From an uncultured Bacteroidales bacterium (GTDB lineage: Bacteria > Bacteroidota > Bacteroidia > Bacteroidales > Paludibacteraceae): 64,000 bases of DNA. The number at the start of each line of letters is the position of its first letter. The first letter of the stretch is position 1. Where the stretch lies: NCBI GenBank assembly GCA_946411385.1, contig CAMKDV010000001.1, positions 186,001-250,000 of the forward strand, written 5' to 3'. Position numbers and translations under genes: made by a program. The notes beneath the pieces are model-generated. The model ran no database searches. It saw nothing but the letters and a program-made list of their open reading frames with translations, and was not told where the DNA came from. Below are positions 18,203 through 25,940 of this stretch, in pieces.

Positions 18203-18256
18203 ATCTATTTACGATTTACAAATTTACAATTTACGATTTACAATTTTTCTCACTTC

Positions 18257-18619
18257 TCACAGCGAAGCGTTCTCATCTCTCACTTCTATCTCTTTTATTT
18301 CTACTTCATTGCCGCGGAGAAGCCACGTCTGTTCGCTGCCACAGTGCGGACAAATCTTGCCGTGTGCTACGGTGGGGTAGTCTTTGCCACAACCGTCGCA
18401 GTGCGTCACGGCAGGGATAGGTTCGATCCTGAGTTCACAGCCGCGGAGCATCTCCTCTTTGTCTGCCGCCCAACGCCAGCAGTCGGTCAGGTATTCCGGC
18501 ACGATGGTCGATACCTCGCCGATGTTCATCACCACCGCCGATACTTTCTTCACGCCGTTCTCCTCTGCCGTCTTCTTGACGTCACGGATGATATAAAACA
18601 CTATCCCCAGTTCGTGCAC
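18257..18619 (-). CDS. hypA: HypA-family nickel chaperone / zinc-ribbon protein
   Basis: HypA hands nickel to [NiFe]-hydrogenase (and in some bacteria urease) with HypB. In 120 residues it keeps the N-terminal MHEL motif, whose amino group and His2 bind Ni2+, and a zinc site with CDGCGK near residue 73 and CPHCGS near 90. IGEVSTIVPEYLTDCW is the typical central strand-helix. Only 19 bases separate it from the upstream oxidoreductase gene. No hydrogenase or urease gene is in the window. Confidence 0.9.
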   Translation of the reverse strand: MHELGIVFYIIRDVKKTAEENGVKKVSAVVMNIGEVSTIVPEYLTDCWRWAADKEEMLRGCELRIEPIPAVTHCDGCGKDYPTVAHGKICPHCGSEQTWLLRGNEVEIKEIEVRDENASL

Positions 18620-18638
18620 AATTTAACAGCTTAACAGT

Positions 18639-21509
18639 TTAACGTTTTAACCCTTTAACAATTATTTTCCCTGCACGTTTGATCATATACGGCAAAATGC
18701 CGTCGAACTTGTTCTCCGAGGTGCGCATGATGCTGGCTTCGGGGTGCTCACGGTGCAGATGGATAGCGTCGAAAGCGCACTTGGTGGTACATATGCCGCA
18801 ACCTATACATCTATTCTCATCCACTACCGACGCGCCGCAACTCAGGCATCGTGCCGTTTCTTTCTTCACCTGCTCTTCGGTCAGTGTGCCGTGGTACTCG
18901 TCGAAGTTCGATTTGGTAGGAATCACTCCCGGATCTTGACGGCTACCGTTGTCGTATTGCTCTACGAGGATATCCTGTTTGTTCAGTTCGATGAAGTCGC
19001 GACGGTTGCGGCCGATAGTCATGTGCCCGCCTTGCACGAAGCGATGCAGACTCTCGGCAGCTTCTTTGCCCGTAGCGATGGCATCGATGGCGAACTTTGG
19101 TCCGGTGAATACATCACCGCCCACGAAGATATCCGGTTCGGCTGTTTGAAGCGTCAGTTTGTCCGCTACGGGATATACGCCGCGGAAGAACTCCACTTTC
19201 GTATCTTTCAACAGATCTTTCAGTACCACGGTCTGCCCGATGGCAAAGATTACCATATCGGCATCCAAGGTGATGGTCTCGTTCTCGTCAAATGTCGGTG
19301 CAAACTTATGATCCTTGTCGAAAACCGAGATGCATTTCTTGAAGGTTATACTACCAACATTTTTAATTTTTAATTTGTCATTTTTAATTTCTTTAGGTCC
19401 CCATCCCGGATTGATCACAACGCCATCCTCACGGGCTTCCATGCGCTCTTCGAGCGAGGCGGGCATGATATCTTCCGTCTCCAGCGATAGCATCGTTACT
19501 TCGCTTGCTCCGCTTCGCTTCGCCACGCGTGCCGCGTCGATAGCCACGTTGCCGCCGCCGACAACTACCACTTTTCTTCCTTTCACTTTTCCTTTTTCAC
19601 CTTTCACCTCTTCTTGCCCGCAGTTGGCATCATGTAGGAAGTCGATAGCCGTGGTGCAGCCTTCCAGATCTTGGCCTTCTATGCCCGGCAGTCGACCGCC
19701 CTGGCAGCCGATAGCCACGTAGAAGCCTTTGTATCCCTGCTTGCGGAGTTCGGCAATCGTGATATCTTTGCCTACCTCTACGCCGCACTTGATCTCCACG
19801 CCAATCTCGCGCATAATGTCAATCTCTGCGTCGATGACGGCTTTATCGAGTTTGTACGACGGGATGCCGTAACGCAGCATACCACCGGGTTTCTCGTTGC
19901 GCTCGAATACCGTAGGTTTGTAGCCCATCGTGGCCAAATAATATGCGCAGCTTAGTCCGGAAGGACCGCCACCGATGATGGCGATCTTCTCTTCCCAGCG
20001 ATCCTGTACATTCGAGCAGATGTTCACTTCCGGAATGAATCGTGTCTCGGCATGCAGGTCACGCTCTGCGATAAATTTCTTCACGGCATCGATGGCTACG
20101 GCACGGTCGATCGTTCCACGCGTACAAGCGTCCTCGCAACGGCGGTTGCATATACGTCCGCACACTGCCGGGAAAGGATTCTCGCGCTTGATCAGTTCCA
20201 GTGCCTCGGTGTACTTGCCTTCTGCGGCTTTCTTCAGATAGCCTTGCACGGCTATATGTGCCGGACAAGCGGTCTTGCAGGGTGCTGTACCTGTCGGGTA
20301 ACAGTTGATGCGGTTCTTGTCGCGGTAGTCTTCACTCCACTTGTCTTCGCCCCACTTGGTGGCATCGGGCAACTCTTGTTTGGGATAGGTCTGCGGACCA
20401 TGTTTAGTGCAGAGTTTTTGTCCGAGCCTTACTGCACCAGCCGGACAATATTCCACGCATCGCCCACACGCTACGCAGTTCTTCGGATCAACCTCTGCCA
20501 CATAAGCGCTGCGGCTCATGTTAGGTGTGTTGAACAGTTGCGAGGTGCGCAATGCGTTACATATCTTCACATTGCAGTTGCAGATAGCGAATATTTTCCC
20601 TTCTCCGTCGATGTTCGTCACCTGGTGTACAAAGCCGTGGTCTTCAGCTTTCTTGAGGATAGCCATTGCTTCGTCGTAGGTGATGTCGTGTCCACGACCG
20701 GTCTCGCGCAAGTAGTCAGCCATATCGCCTACGCCTATACACCAGTCGCGGTAGTCATCCGCACAACCTTCTTCCAGTTTCTTTCTGCCGTAACGGCACG
20801 AACAGATACCTACGCCTATGTGTCCCTCATATTTCTTCAGCCAATATGAGATATGCTCAATATCGATGGACTGGTTTTCCATCGAGATGGCTTTCTCCAC
20901 GGGAATGACGTGCATGCCTATGCCCGAACCGCCCATCGGAACCATCGGTGTGATCTTCTCCAGCGGTAAGAACGTCATTCGCTCGAAGAACATCGCCAGC
21001 TCCGGATGTTTGTCCATCAGTTCGACGTTCATGTTCGTATATTCGGCACTGCCGGGCACGAACATCGGAACCCAATACACCCTATCTTCACGATTGAACG
21101 TAGTGCCTGCATCCGGACCTTGACCGTTGGTGTAATGATCGCCGTAATCATATTCCAACATGCCGAAATACGCCAGTTTGTCGAGCAGTTCGTCGAGCGT
21201 TTGGTCGTCAGGCGTGTAATGTTTCTCGGCATTCATGGCGTGCAGTTGGGCGTAGGTATGGTGTTTGCGCACTTTGAAGAAGTTGCCCGGCAGCATGTCG
21301 AGCAGCAAGTCCAGCGACGCCTCGCGTGTCACGGCATCCATCTCATCTTCGAAGATGCATGCCAAGCCCCAATATTCCGGGGCATCGGTGGTCATCTTCA
21401 CCTTACCGGGTACGCGGTCAGTGACGTGCCGAACGAACTTCAACAGTTTCGGATTCGGATTCTTGTCGCCCCTGTGTTTCGGAACGAACTTATCGGACAT
21501 CTGTGGCAT
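18639..21509 (-). CDS. Iron-sulfur/FAD oxidoreductase with GltD-like core
   Basis: A 956-residue multidomain redox protein. Residues ~1-330 form an N-terminal domain with a cysteine group (GICSCRYGRKKLEEGC, then DWC) and CNCNVKICNAL near ~315. A ferredoxin cluster CVACGRCVEYC lies at ~345. A GltD-like region has CPAHIAVQGYL, CGRICNRRCEDAC and two dinucleotide folds (IIGGGPSGLSCAYYLA near ~520; VVVGGGNVAIDAARVA near ~655). It ends with CLSCGASVVDENRCIGCGICTTKC at ~890. The core resembles the small subunit of glutamate synthase and NfnB-type transhydrogenases. The electron acceptor is unknown. Two in-frame low-complexity inserts lie at 19570-19614 and 19358-19395. Confidence 0.8.
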   Translation of the reverse strand: MPQMSDKFVPKHRGDKNPNPKLLKFVRHVTDRVPGKVKMTTDAPEYWGLACIFEDEMDAVTREASLDLLLDMLPGNFFKVRKHHTYAQLHAMNAEKHYTPDDQTLDELLDKLAYFGMLEYDYGDHYTNGQGPDAGTTFNREDRVYWVPMFVPGSAEYTNMNVELMDKHPELAMFFERMTFLPLEKITPMVPMGGSGIGMHVIPVEKAISMENQSIDIEHISYWLKKYEGHIGVGICSCRYGRKKLEEGCADDYRDWCIGVGDMADYLRETGRGHDITYDEAMAILKKAEDHGFVHQVTNIDGEGKIFAICNCNVKICNALRTSQLFNTPNMSRSAYVAEVDPKNCVACGRCVEYCPAGAVRLGQKLCTKHGPQTYPKQELPDATKWGEDKWSEDYRDKNRINCYPTGTAPCKTACPAHIAVQGYLKKAAEGKYTEALELIKRENPFPAVCGRICNRRCEDACTRGTIDRAVAIDAVKKFIAERDLHAETRFIPEVNICSNVQDRWEEKIAIIGGGPSGLSCAYYLATMGYKPTVFERNEKPGGMLRYGIPSYKLDKAVIDAEIDIMREIGVEIKCGVEVGKDITIAELRKQGYKGFYVAIGCQGGRLPGIEGQDLEGCTTAIDFLHDANCGQEEVKGEKGKVKGRKVVVVGGGNVAIDAARVAKRSGASEVTMLSLETEDIMPASLEERMEAREDGVVINPGWGPKEIKNDKLKIKNVGSITFKKCISVFDKDHKFAPTFDENETITLDADMVIFAIGQTVVLKDLLKDTKVEFFRGVYPVADKLTLQTAEPDIFVGGDVFTGPKFAIDAIATGKEAAESLHRFVQGGHMTIGRNRRDFIELNKQDILVEQYDNGSRQDPGVIPTKSNFDEYHGTLTEEQVKKETARCLSCGASVVDENRCIGCGICTTKCAFDAIHLHREHPEASIMRTSENKFDGILPYMIKRAGKIIVKGLKR
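19358..19395 (-). repeat. In-frame AT-rich micro-repeat inside the oxidoreductase
   Basis: A repeated AAATTAAAAAT-type tract encoding KEIKNDKLKIKN. The same kind of tract lies between hypB and this gene (about 21523-21555), outside coding sequence. It keeps the reading frame. Confidence 0.7.
19570..19614 (-). repeat. In-frame GGTGAAAAG-type micro-repeat inside the oxidoreductase
   Basis: Encodes EEVKGEKGKVKGRK between the two dinucleotide-binding motifs. On the plus strand it reads TTTCACTTTTCC, like the intergenic tract at 3098-3131 between birA and dacB. Confidence 0.7.
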
Positions 21510-21545
21510 GATATCAAATAAAAATTAAAAATTACGAATTAAAAA

Positions 21546-22250
21546 TTACGAATTTTGCCATTGGCGAACCTCGTCAAGGAGCCAGTTAGCGAATGCTTCG
21601 ACGTTTTCGCCGGTCTTGGCGCAGATAGGTATCACTTGTGCTTTTGGGTTGCGCATGTGGATATATTCATTGCACTTCTCCAGGTCAAAATCGAAGTACG
21701 GCATCACGTCCATCTTGTTGATAACCACCATATCGCACACGCTGAACATCAGCGGATATTTGAGCGGCTTGTCATGTCCTTCCGGCACGGAAAGGATCAT
21801 TGCATTTTTCACTGCTCCTGTGTCAAATTCCGCCGGACACACCAGATTCCCCACATTCTCCAGGATGATGAGGTCATAATTATCCTCTCTTCCCTTTAGG
21901 GAGGAGTCGGAGGTGGGTTTCAGACCCGCCAGCCCTTGAGCTGTCATCTCCGCATCCAGATGGCACATCCCGCCGGTGTGCAGTTGTATCGAGTCCACGC
22001 CGGTAGCTGCCTTTATCTTGATGGCATCCACATCGCTATCGATATCCGCTTCCATGACGGCTATGCGAATCTTGTCTTTGAGCAGATTGATGGTTTGAAT
22101 GAGCGTGGTGGTTTTTCCGCTACCGGGAGCGGACATCAGGTTAAGCAGATACACCCCTTTGCGTTTCAACTCCCCGCGCAACGCCTCCGCTGCACGGTCA
22201 TTGTCTTCGAACACGCTCTTCTTTATCTCGATGATTTTAACAGAATCCAT
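21546..22250 (-). CDS. hypB: HypB-family nickel-insertion GTPase
   Basis: 234 residues from the ATG at 22250; longer starts lie close to or upstream of the predicted transcript start. HypB uses GTP hydrolysis to place nickel in metalloenzymes. Seen here are the P-loop MSAPGSGKTT, the switch motif EADIDSD, the metal-binding CHLDA segment (GGMCHLDAEMT), ENVGNLVCPAEFD, and the guanine-specificity NKMD. The N-terminal CxxCGC nickel site and His-rich tract found in some HypB proteins are absent. A low-complexity insert (21883-21920) sits just before the ENVGN strand. First gene of the operon. Confidence 0.9.
   Translation of the reverse strand: MDSVKIIEIKKSVFEDNDRAAEALRGELKRKGVYLLNLMSAPGSGKTTTLIQTINLLKDKIRIAVMEADIDSDVDAIKIKAATGVDSIQLHTGGMCHLDAEMTAQGLAGLKPTSDSSLKGREDNYDLIILENVGNLVCPAEFDTGAVKNAMILSVPEGHDKPLKYPLMFSVCDMVVINKMDVMPYFDFDLEKCNEYIHMRNPKAQVIPICAKTGENVEAFANWLLDEVRQWQNS
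21883..21920 (-). repeat. In-frame micro-repeat insert in hypB
   Basis: CTCTCTTCCCTTTAGGGAGG and following bases encode PTSDSSLKGRED in a loop that is short in other HypB proteins. A partial palindrome (CCCTTTAGGGAGG) is visible. It looks like a small mobile or slippage-derived tract tolerated in a surface loop. Confidence 0.65.
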
Positions 22251-22340
22251 ATTGTGTTTTTCGGTATTTAGTACAGTAAAATGTTCTCCCAACATTCGTC
22301 CTTGCGCCTGTTTGCCGCGACGCGACACCAAACGCACTTG

Positions 22341-22372
22341 CAAAGGTACGAAAAATATTTGACATTTGCAAA
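22341..22372 (-). promoter_or_regulatory. Promoter for the hypB operon
   Basis: On the minus strand TTTG (22369-22372), 20 bases, TACCTTTG (22341-22348). The start near 22334 gives a leader of about 85 bases before hypB at 22250. Confidence 0.78.
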
Positions 22373-22532
22373 TTATTATTGAAAATAATTGTGCAATAGT
22401 CCATTTAAATCATTTTTTTACTCAAAAAGCCCCTTTTGCGACAGATAAGTCGTCTGTTTTGCAGCAGAATTCAAGTATCATTTTCACAAAGCCAGCTAAT
22501 TAAAAACTACAATTTTCCCCCAAAAATCAACT

Positions 22533-22611
22533 TCACGGGATAATATATATAAATATATATTATAGGTATGGGTAGGATACGGTATTCCTCCGATGAGCCT
22601 CTGTTGCGCCC
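22533..22611 (-). repeat. Intergenic repeat family B, copy 2 (inverted)
   Basis: The reverse complement reads GGGCGCAACAGAGGCTCATC, GGAGGAATACCGTATCCTAC, then an AT-rich block and CCCGTGA, matching 8241-8316 with few differences over its whole length. Confidence 0.75.
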
Positions 22612-22662
22612 TCGTTGCGCCTCCTATGAGGACACCAAAAGGAGCCAAAATTCTTTTGTTTG

Positions 22663-22714
22663 TCCAAAATTACCAAAAATTACCCAAAATATCCCAAATT
22701 ACCCAAAATACCCG
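22663..22714. repeat. Short tandem tract with 10-11 base period
   Basis: Repeated AAATTACCC / AAAATATCCC / AAATTACCC / AAAATACCC units. Similar helical-period tracts occur in repeat family A. Possibly a protein-binding or curved-DNA element, or simple slippage. Confidence 0.5.
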
Positions 22715-22791
22715 GAAAAGGCATAAAAATTGTATATAGAGAGCACATTTTTCGTAGAAAAAGTAGATTTTTGCATTTTTAGGGCGAAATG

Positions 22792-22823
22792 TTTGGAAAA
22801 GTCGGAAAAATTTTGTAAATTTG
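22792..22823 (+). promoter_or_regulatory. Promoter for the aryl-polyene-like operon
   Basis: TTTG (22792-22795), 20 bases, TAAATTTG (22816-22823). Transcription would start near 22830, just before the ATG at 22846. No other clear promoter was seen until the end of the operon at 34176. Confidence 0.78.
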
Positions 22824-22845
22824 TAGCGGAAAATTGTGCATAGAT

Positions 22846-23238
22846 ATGAAAAAGTCTATTATTTTGTGCATGCTACTGGTATGTGGCATGTATGGTTGGT
22901 GCGCGCAGCGCATCACCTTCACGGTGGAAGGACCGGAAGAGACGTACAACCAGATTCGCATTGTGAACGAGACAGCCACTGCCGAGTTCCGCTGTAGGAT
23001 ATCCCGTCTGAAAGCTGATGGCGAACCGGGCGACGTGTACGGCGTGTACACCATCAAAGCTACAGGCGACACGGACACCAAGACCAGCAAAGTGCGCAAC
23101 GGTGAGCAGTTTGTGCTGGATATGCCGAAGGATTTTCCGACGGAAGTAAGCTATGCCATCGAGTACGTGGATCTGCCGCTGTTTGATATGGTGGTCATCC
23201 ATATCACTGAGAAAGATGAGTTTGACCCACTAAACTAG
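22846..23238 (+). CDS. Small secreted protein, first gene of the aryl-polyene-like operon
   Basis: 130 residues from the ATG at 22846, with a signal peptide (SIILCMLLVCGMYGWCAQ). The mature part looks like a single beta-rich domain (RITFTVEGPEETYNQIRIVN, then VYGVYTIKATGDTDTKT). I do not recognise the family. It is only four bases from the methyltransferase gene and right behind the operon promoter, so it is probably exported to the periplasm as part of the same process, perhaps in handling or placing the lipid-like product. That role is a guess. Confidence 0.65.
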   Translation: MKKSIILCMLLVCGMYGWCAQRITFTVEGPEETYNQIRIVNETATAEFRCRISRLKADGEPGDVYGVYTIKATGDTDTKTSKVRNGEQFVLDMPKDFPTEVSYAIEYVDLPLFDMVVIHITEKDEFDPLN

Positions 23239-23242
23239 AGAG

Positions 23243-24415
23243 ATGACTATTCATCCGCATATCAAAGCATCGCTCACGAAAGAGCGTTACTCGGCGCAAG
23301 ACGCACAAGCGCTGGCACATATCATATCGTTTGGTCCGGTAGTGTTCCAGACTGCGCGGCTGATGATCAAGTACGGCATCTTTGCCATGCTGGACGAGCA
23401 TCAGGAAGGATTGACGCAGAAAGAGATAGAACAGAAGACCGGATTGAGCGCCTATGCTTGTAAGTGTCTGTTGGAAGCTTCGCTGACGACGGGAAGCGTG
23501 TATCTTCGCGAAGCGGAAAGCAATCAGCAATCAGCAGCCAGTAATCAGCAACCAGCAATCAGCGATCAGCAATCAGCAGCCAATGAAGACAGGTATATGC
23601 TGTCGAAAGTAGGATGGTTCCTACTGAATGATCCGCTGATACACGTGGATATGGACTTCAACCACGACGTGAACTACGAGGGTTGGTTCGTATTGGACAA
23701 AGCGCTGGAGGAAGGCCGTCCGGCAGGTCTGGAGCATTTCGGCAGTTGGCCAACGATATATGAAGGACTGTCGCAATTGCCTGAACAGGTGCAGAAAAGC
23801 TGGTTCGGATTTGACCACTACTATAGCGACAACTCGTTTGACGAAGCCTTGGCGCTCATCTTCAAGGACGGCAAGAAACATGTATTGGACGTAGGCGGTA
23901 ACACAGGAAGGTTTGCGCTGCGCTGCGTGGGCTACTCGCCGGAAGCCGAAGTGACGATATGCGACCTGCCGCAACAGATAGGTCTGATGCGCGAGGCGAC
24001 GAAAGGCAAAGAAGGTGCGGAGAGGATTCATGGGGTAGGAATGAACCTATTGGACCCGACGAGCGCGTTTCCCACGGACAAGCGGTACGACGTGATATGG
24101 ATGTCGCAATTCTTAGATTGCTTTAGCGAAGAGCAGATAGTGAGCATCCTGAGCCGTGCAGCCAAGATCATGGACAAAGATAACCGGCTGCTGATCATGG
24201 AGACCCTGTGGGACCGGCAGAAATATCTGGCAGCAGCGTTTGCGCTGACGCAGATAAGCCTGTACTTCACGGCACTCGCCAACGGCAACAGCAAGATGTA
24301 CAATACGGACGACATGCTTCGCCTGGTGAAAGAAGCCGGGCTGGAAGTAGAGGCTATGCACGACAATTTAGGAATGGGAGGACACACGATACTGGTCTGC
24401 AAGAAAAACAAATGA
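23243..24415 (+). CDS. SAM-dependent O-methyltransferase
   Basis: 390 residues with the layout of family-2 O-methyltransferases: an N-terminal winged-helix dimerisation domain (TQKEIEQKTGLSAYACKCLLEA near ~58) and a C-terminal Rossmann domain with motif I DVGGNTGRFAL near ~217. The Rossmann domain continues with CDLPQQIG and LLIMETLWD. In this operon it could methylate the phenolic hydroxyl of an aryl head group, as methyltransferases in aryl polyene and flexirubin clusters do. Codons 93-114 are a CAATCAG-type micro-repeat (23519-23585) placed between the two domains. The next gene begins about five bases downstream. Confidence 0.82.
   Translation: MTIHPHIKASLTKERYSAQDAQALAHIISFGPVVFQTARLMIKYGIFAMLDEHQEGLTQKEIEQKTGLSAYACKCLLEASLTTGSVYLREAESNQQSAASNQQPAISDQQSAANEDRYMLSKVGWFLLNDPLIHVDMDFNHDVNYEGWFVLDKALEEGRPAGLEHFGSWPTIYEGLSQLPEQVQKSWFGFDHYYSDNSFDEALALIFKDGKKHVLDVGGNTGRFALRCVGYSPEAEVTICDLPQQIGLMREATKGKEGAERIHGVGMNLLDPTSAFPTDKRYDVIWMSQFLDCFSEEQIVSILSRAAKIMDKDNRLLIMETLWDRQKYLAAAFALTQISLYFTALANGNSKMYNTDDMLRLVKEAGLEVEAMHDNLGMGGHTILVCKKNK
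23519..23585 (+). repeat. In-frame CAATCAGCA micro-repeat in the methyltransferase gene
   Basis: Repeats of AATCAGC(A) give the peptide SNQQSAASNQQPAISDQQ. This class of repeat is normally intergenic. It sits at the boundary of the dimerisation and catalytic domains and keeps the frame. Confidence 0.75.
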
Positions 24416-24419
24416 TTTG

Positions 24420-25940
24420 ATGATAATACGATTAGAAGACATACACGATATCCTATACGCCGGCAAAGCGCTTAAGATTGACAAGAAGACGATGGCTCGT
24501 GTGGAAGCGTGCTACGATTTTCTGGAGCGGTTTGCCAATGACAGGATCATCTACGGGATCAACACGGGCTTTGGTCCGATGGCACAATGGCGCGTGGAAG
24601 ATGACCATCTGACGGAGCTGCAATACAACATCATCCGTTCGCATTCGACAGGAGCGGGCGAACCGCTGGATGACAACGACGTGCTGGCAGCGATGATAGC
24701 CCGTGTGGGGTCGTTCCTACAAGCCCGGAGCGGCATACATCCCGACTGGATACGGCTGCTGCAAGCGTTCATCAACAAGCGCATCATTCCGTTCATACCG
24801 AGGCACGGCAGCGTAGGCGCAAGCGGCGACCTGGTGCAACTGGCACATATAGCACTATGTATGATAGGAGAAGGCAAGGTGCACTACAAGGGTGAGTGGC
24901 GGCCGAGTGCAGAAGTGCTTAAAGCCGAGAGCCTGAAGCCGGCAAGCATCCATATACGCGAAGGACTGAGTGCGACCAACGGCACAAGCGTGATGACGGG
25001 TATAGCGGCAGTGAACCACCTGCATGCAGCGCGATTGTTGACAGTAGCCATCGCGGCAGCGGTGTGGATGAACGAGATAGCGGAGAGCTACGACGATCTG
25101 ATGTCGGAAGAGCTGAATGCGTGCCGCCGGCATGAGGGACAGCAATACGTAGCCATGAAGATGCGCGAGATGGCAGAAGGCAGCAAACGTCTGCAGAAAC
25201 GCGAGCACGCCCTGTACGACGGAGGACACAAGGAGCACGTATTTGCCAAGAAAGTGCAGGCGTACTATTCGCTGCGGTGCATACCGCAGATATATGGTCC
25301 GATATGCGATACGCTGAGCGTGGCAGCACAGGTGATTGAAGAGGAACTGAACTCGGCAAGCGATAACCCGATAGTGGATTACGAAGCCAAGAACGTGTTC
25401 CACGGCGGCAATTTCCACGGCGACTACATCTCGCTGGAGGAAGATAAAGTGAAGATAGCGCTTACCCGCCTGACGATGACGATGGAAAGGCAGCTGAACT
25501 ACCTGTTCCACGACCGGATAAACGATGCTATCCTACCGCCATTCCTGAACAAAGGCGTGTTAGGTCTGAACTACGGAATGCAGGCTTGCCAGTTTACCGC
25601 TACGTCGACCACGGCAGAGTGTCAAACGCTATCGATGCCGAACTATGTTCACAGCATACCGAACAACAACGACAATCAGGATATCGTATCGATGGGCACG
25701 AACAGTGCGCTGCTGTGCAGGCAAGTGATAGACAACTGCTATCAGGTGGAAGCTATCCTACTGATGGCACTGTCGCAGGCAACGGATATCTTAGGCTGCA
25801 AGGACGAGCTGGCACAGACGACGCAGAACCTGTACGAGCAAGTGCGCTCATGCACGGATTGCCGCGTAGAGGACAAGCCGTTCTACGAAGATATACAGAG
25901 GATAGTGGATATGCTCAAAAATTTGGCAGATTTTGAATAA
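24420..25940 (+). CDS. Aromatic amino acid ammonia-lyase (HAL/TAL family)
   Basis: 506 residues from the ATG at 24420. The Ala-Ser-Gly triad that forms the MIO cofactor is present in GSVGASGDLVQLAH near residue 140. YGINTGFGPMA near ~45 and the ANP-like SDNPIVDYE near ~315 also match. The family removes ammonia from histidine, tyrosine or phenylalanine. RSHSTGAGEPL, where selectivity residues lie, keeps Ser-His as in many HALs, so the substrate cannot be settled. No hut genes are nearby, and the neighbours are ketosynthases and ACPs, so it most likely makes a (hydroxy)cinnamate starter. It overlaps the next gene by one base (TAATG). Confidence 0.88.
   Translation: MIIRLEDIHDILYAGKALKIDKKTMARVEACYDFLERFANDRIIYGINTGFGPMAQWRVEDDHLTELQYNIIRSHSTGAGEPLDDNDVLAAMIARVGSFLQARSGIHPDWIRLLQAFINKRIIPFIPRHGSVGASGDLVQLAHIALCMIGEGKVHYKGEWRPSAEVLKAESLKPASIHIREGLSATNGTSVMTGIAAVNHLHAARLLTVAIAAAVWMNEIAESYDDLMSEELNACRRHEGQQYVAMKMREMAEGSKRLQKREHALYDGGHKEHVFAKKVQAYYSLRCIPQIYGPICDTLSVAAQVIEEELNSASDNPIVDYEAKNVFHGGNFHGDYISLEEDKVKIALTRLTMTMERQLNYLFHDRINDAILPPFLNKGVLGLNYGMQACQFTATSTTAECQTLSMPNYVHSIPNNNDNQDIVSMGTNSALLCRQVIDNCYQVEAILLMALSQATDILGCKDELAQTTQNLYEQVRSCTDCRVEDKPFYEDIQRIVDMLKNLADFE

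Larger units (their letters stand above)
22373..22791. other. Intergenic region upstream of two divergent operons
   Basis: About 420 bases between the hypB promoter and the promoter of the aryl-polyene-like operon. It holds family B copy 2 (22533-22611), a duplicated TTGCGCC-type decamer at 22604-22624 and a tandem tract at 22663-22714. I see no gene. Confidence 0.7.

Noticed and set aside
18639..21509. Glutamate synthase small subunit gltD
   Set aside because: The core is GltD-like, but the extra N-terminal domain, extra ferredoxin motifs and hypA/hypB context, with no gltB, argue against it.
24420..25940. Histidine catabolism (hutH)
   Set aside because: The lyase fold fits, but the gene is coupled to ketosynthases and ACPs and no hutU, hutI or ftcD is near, so an aromatic starter unit is more likely.
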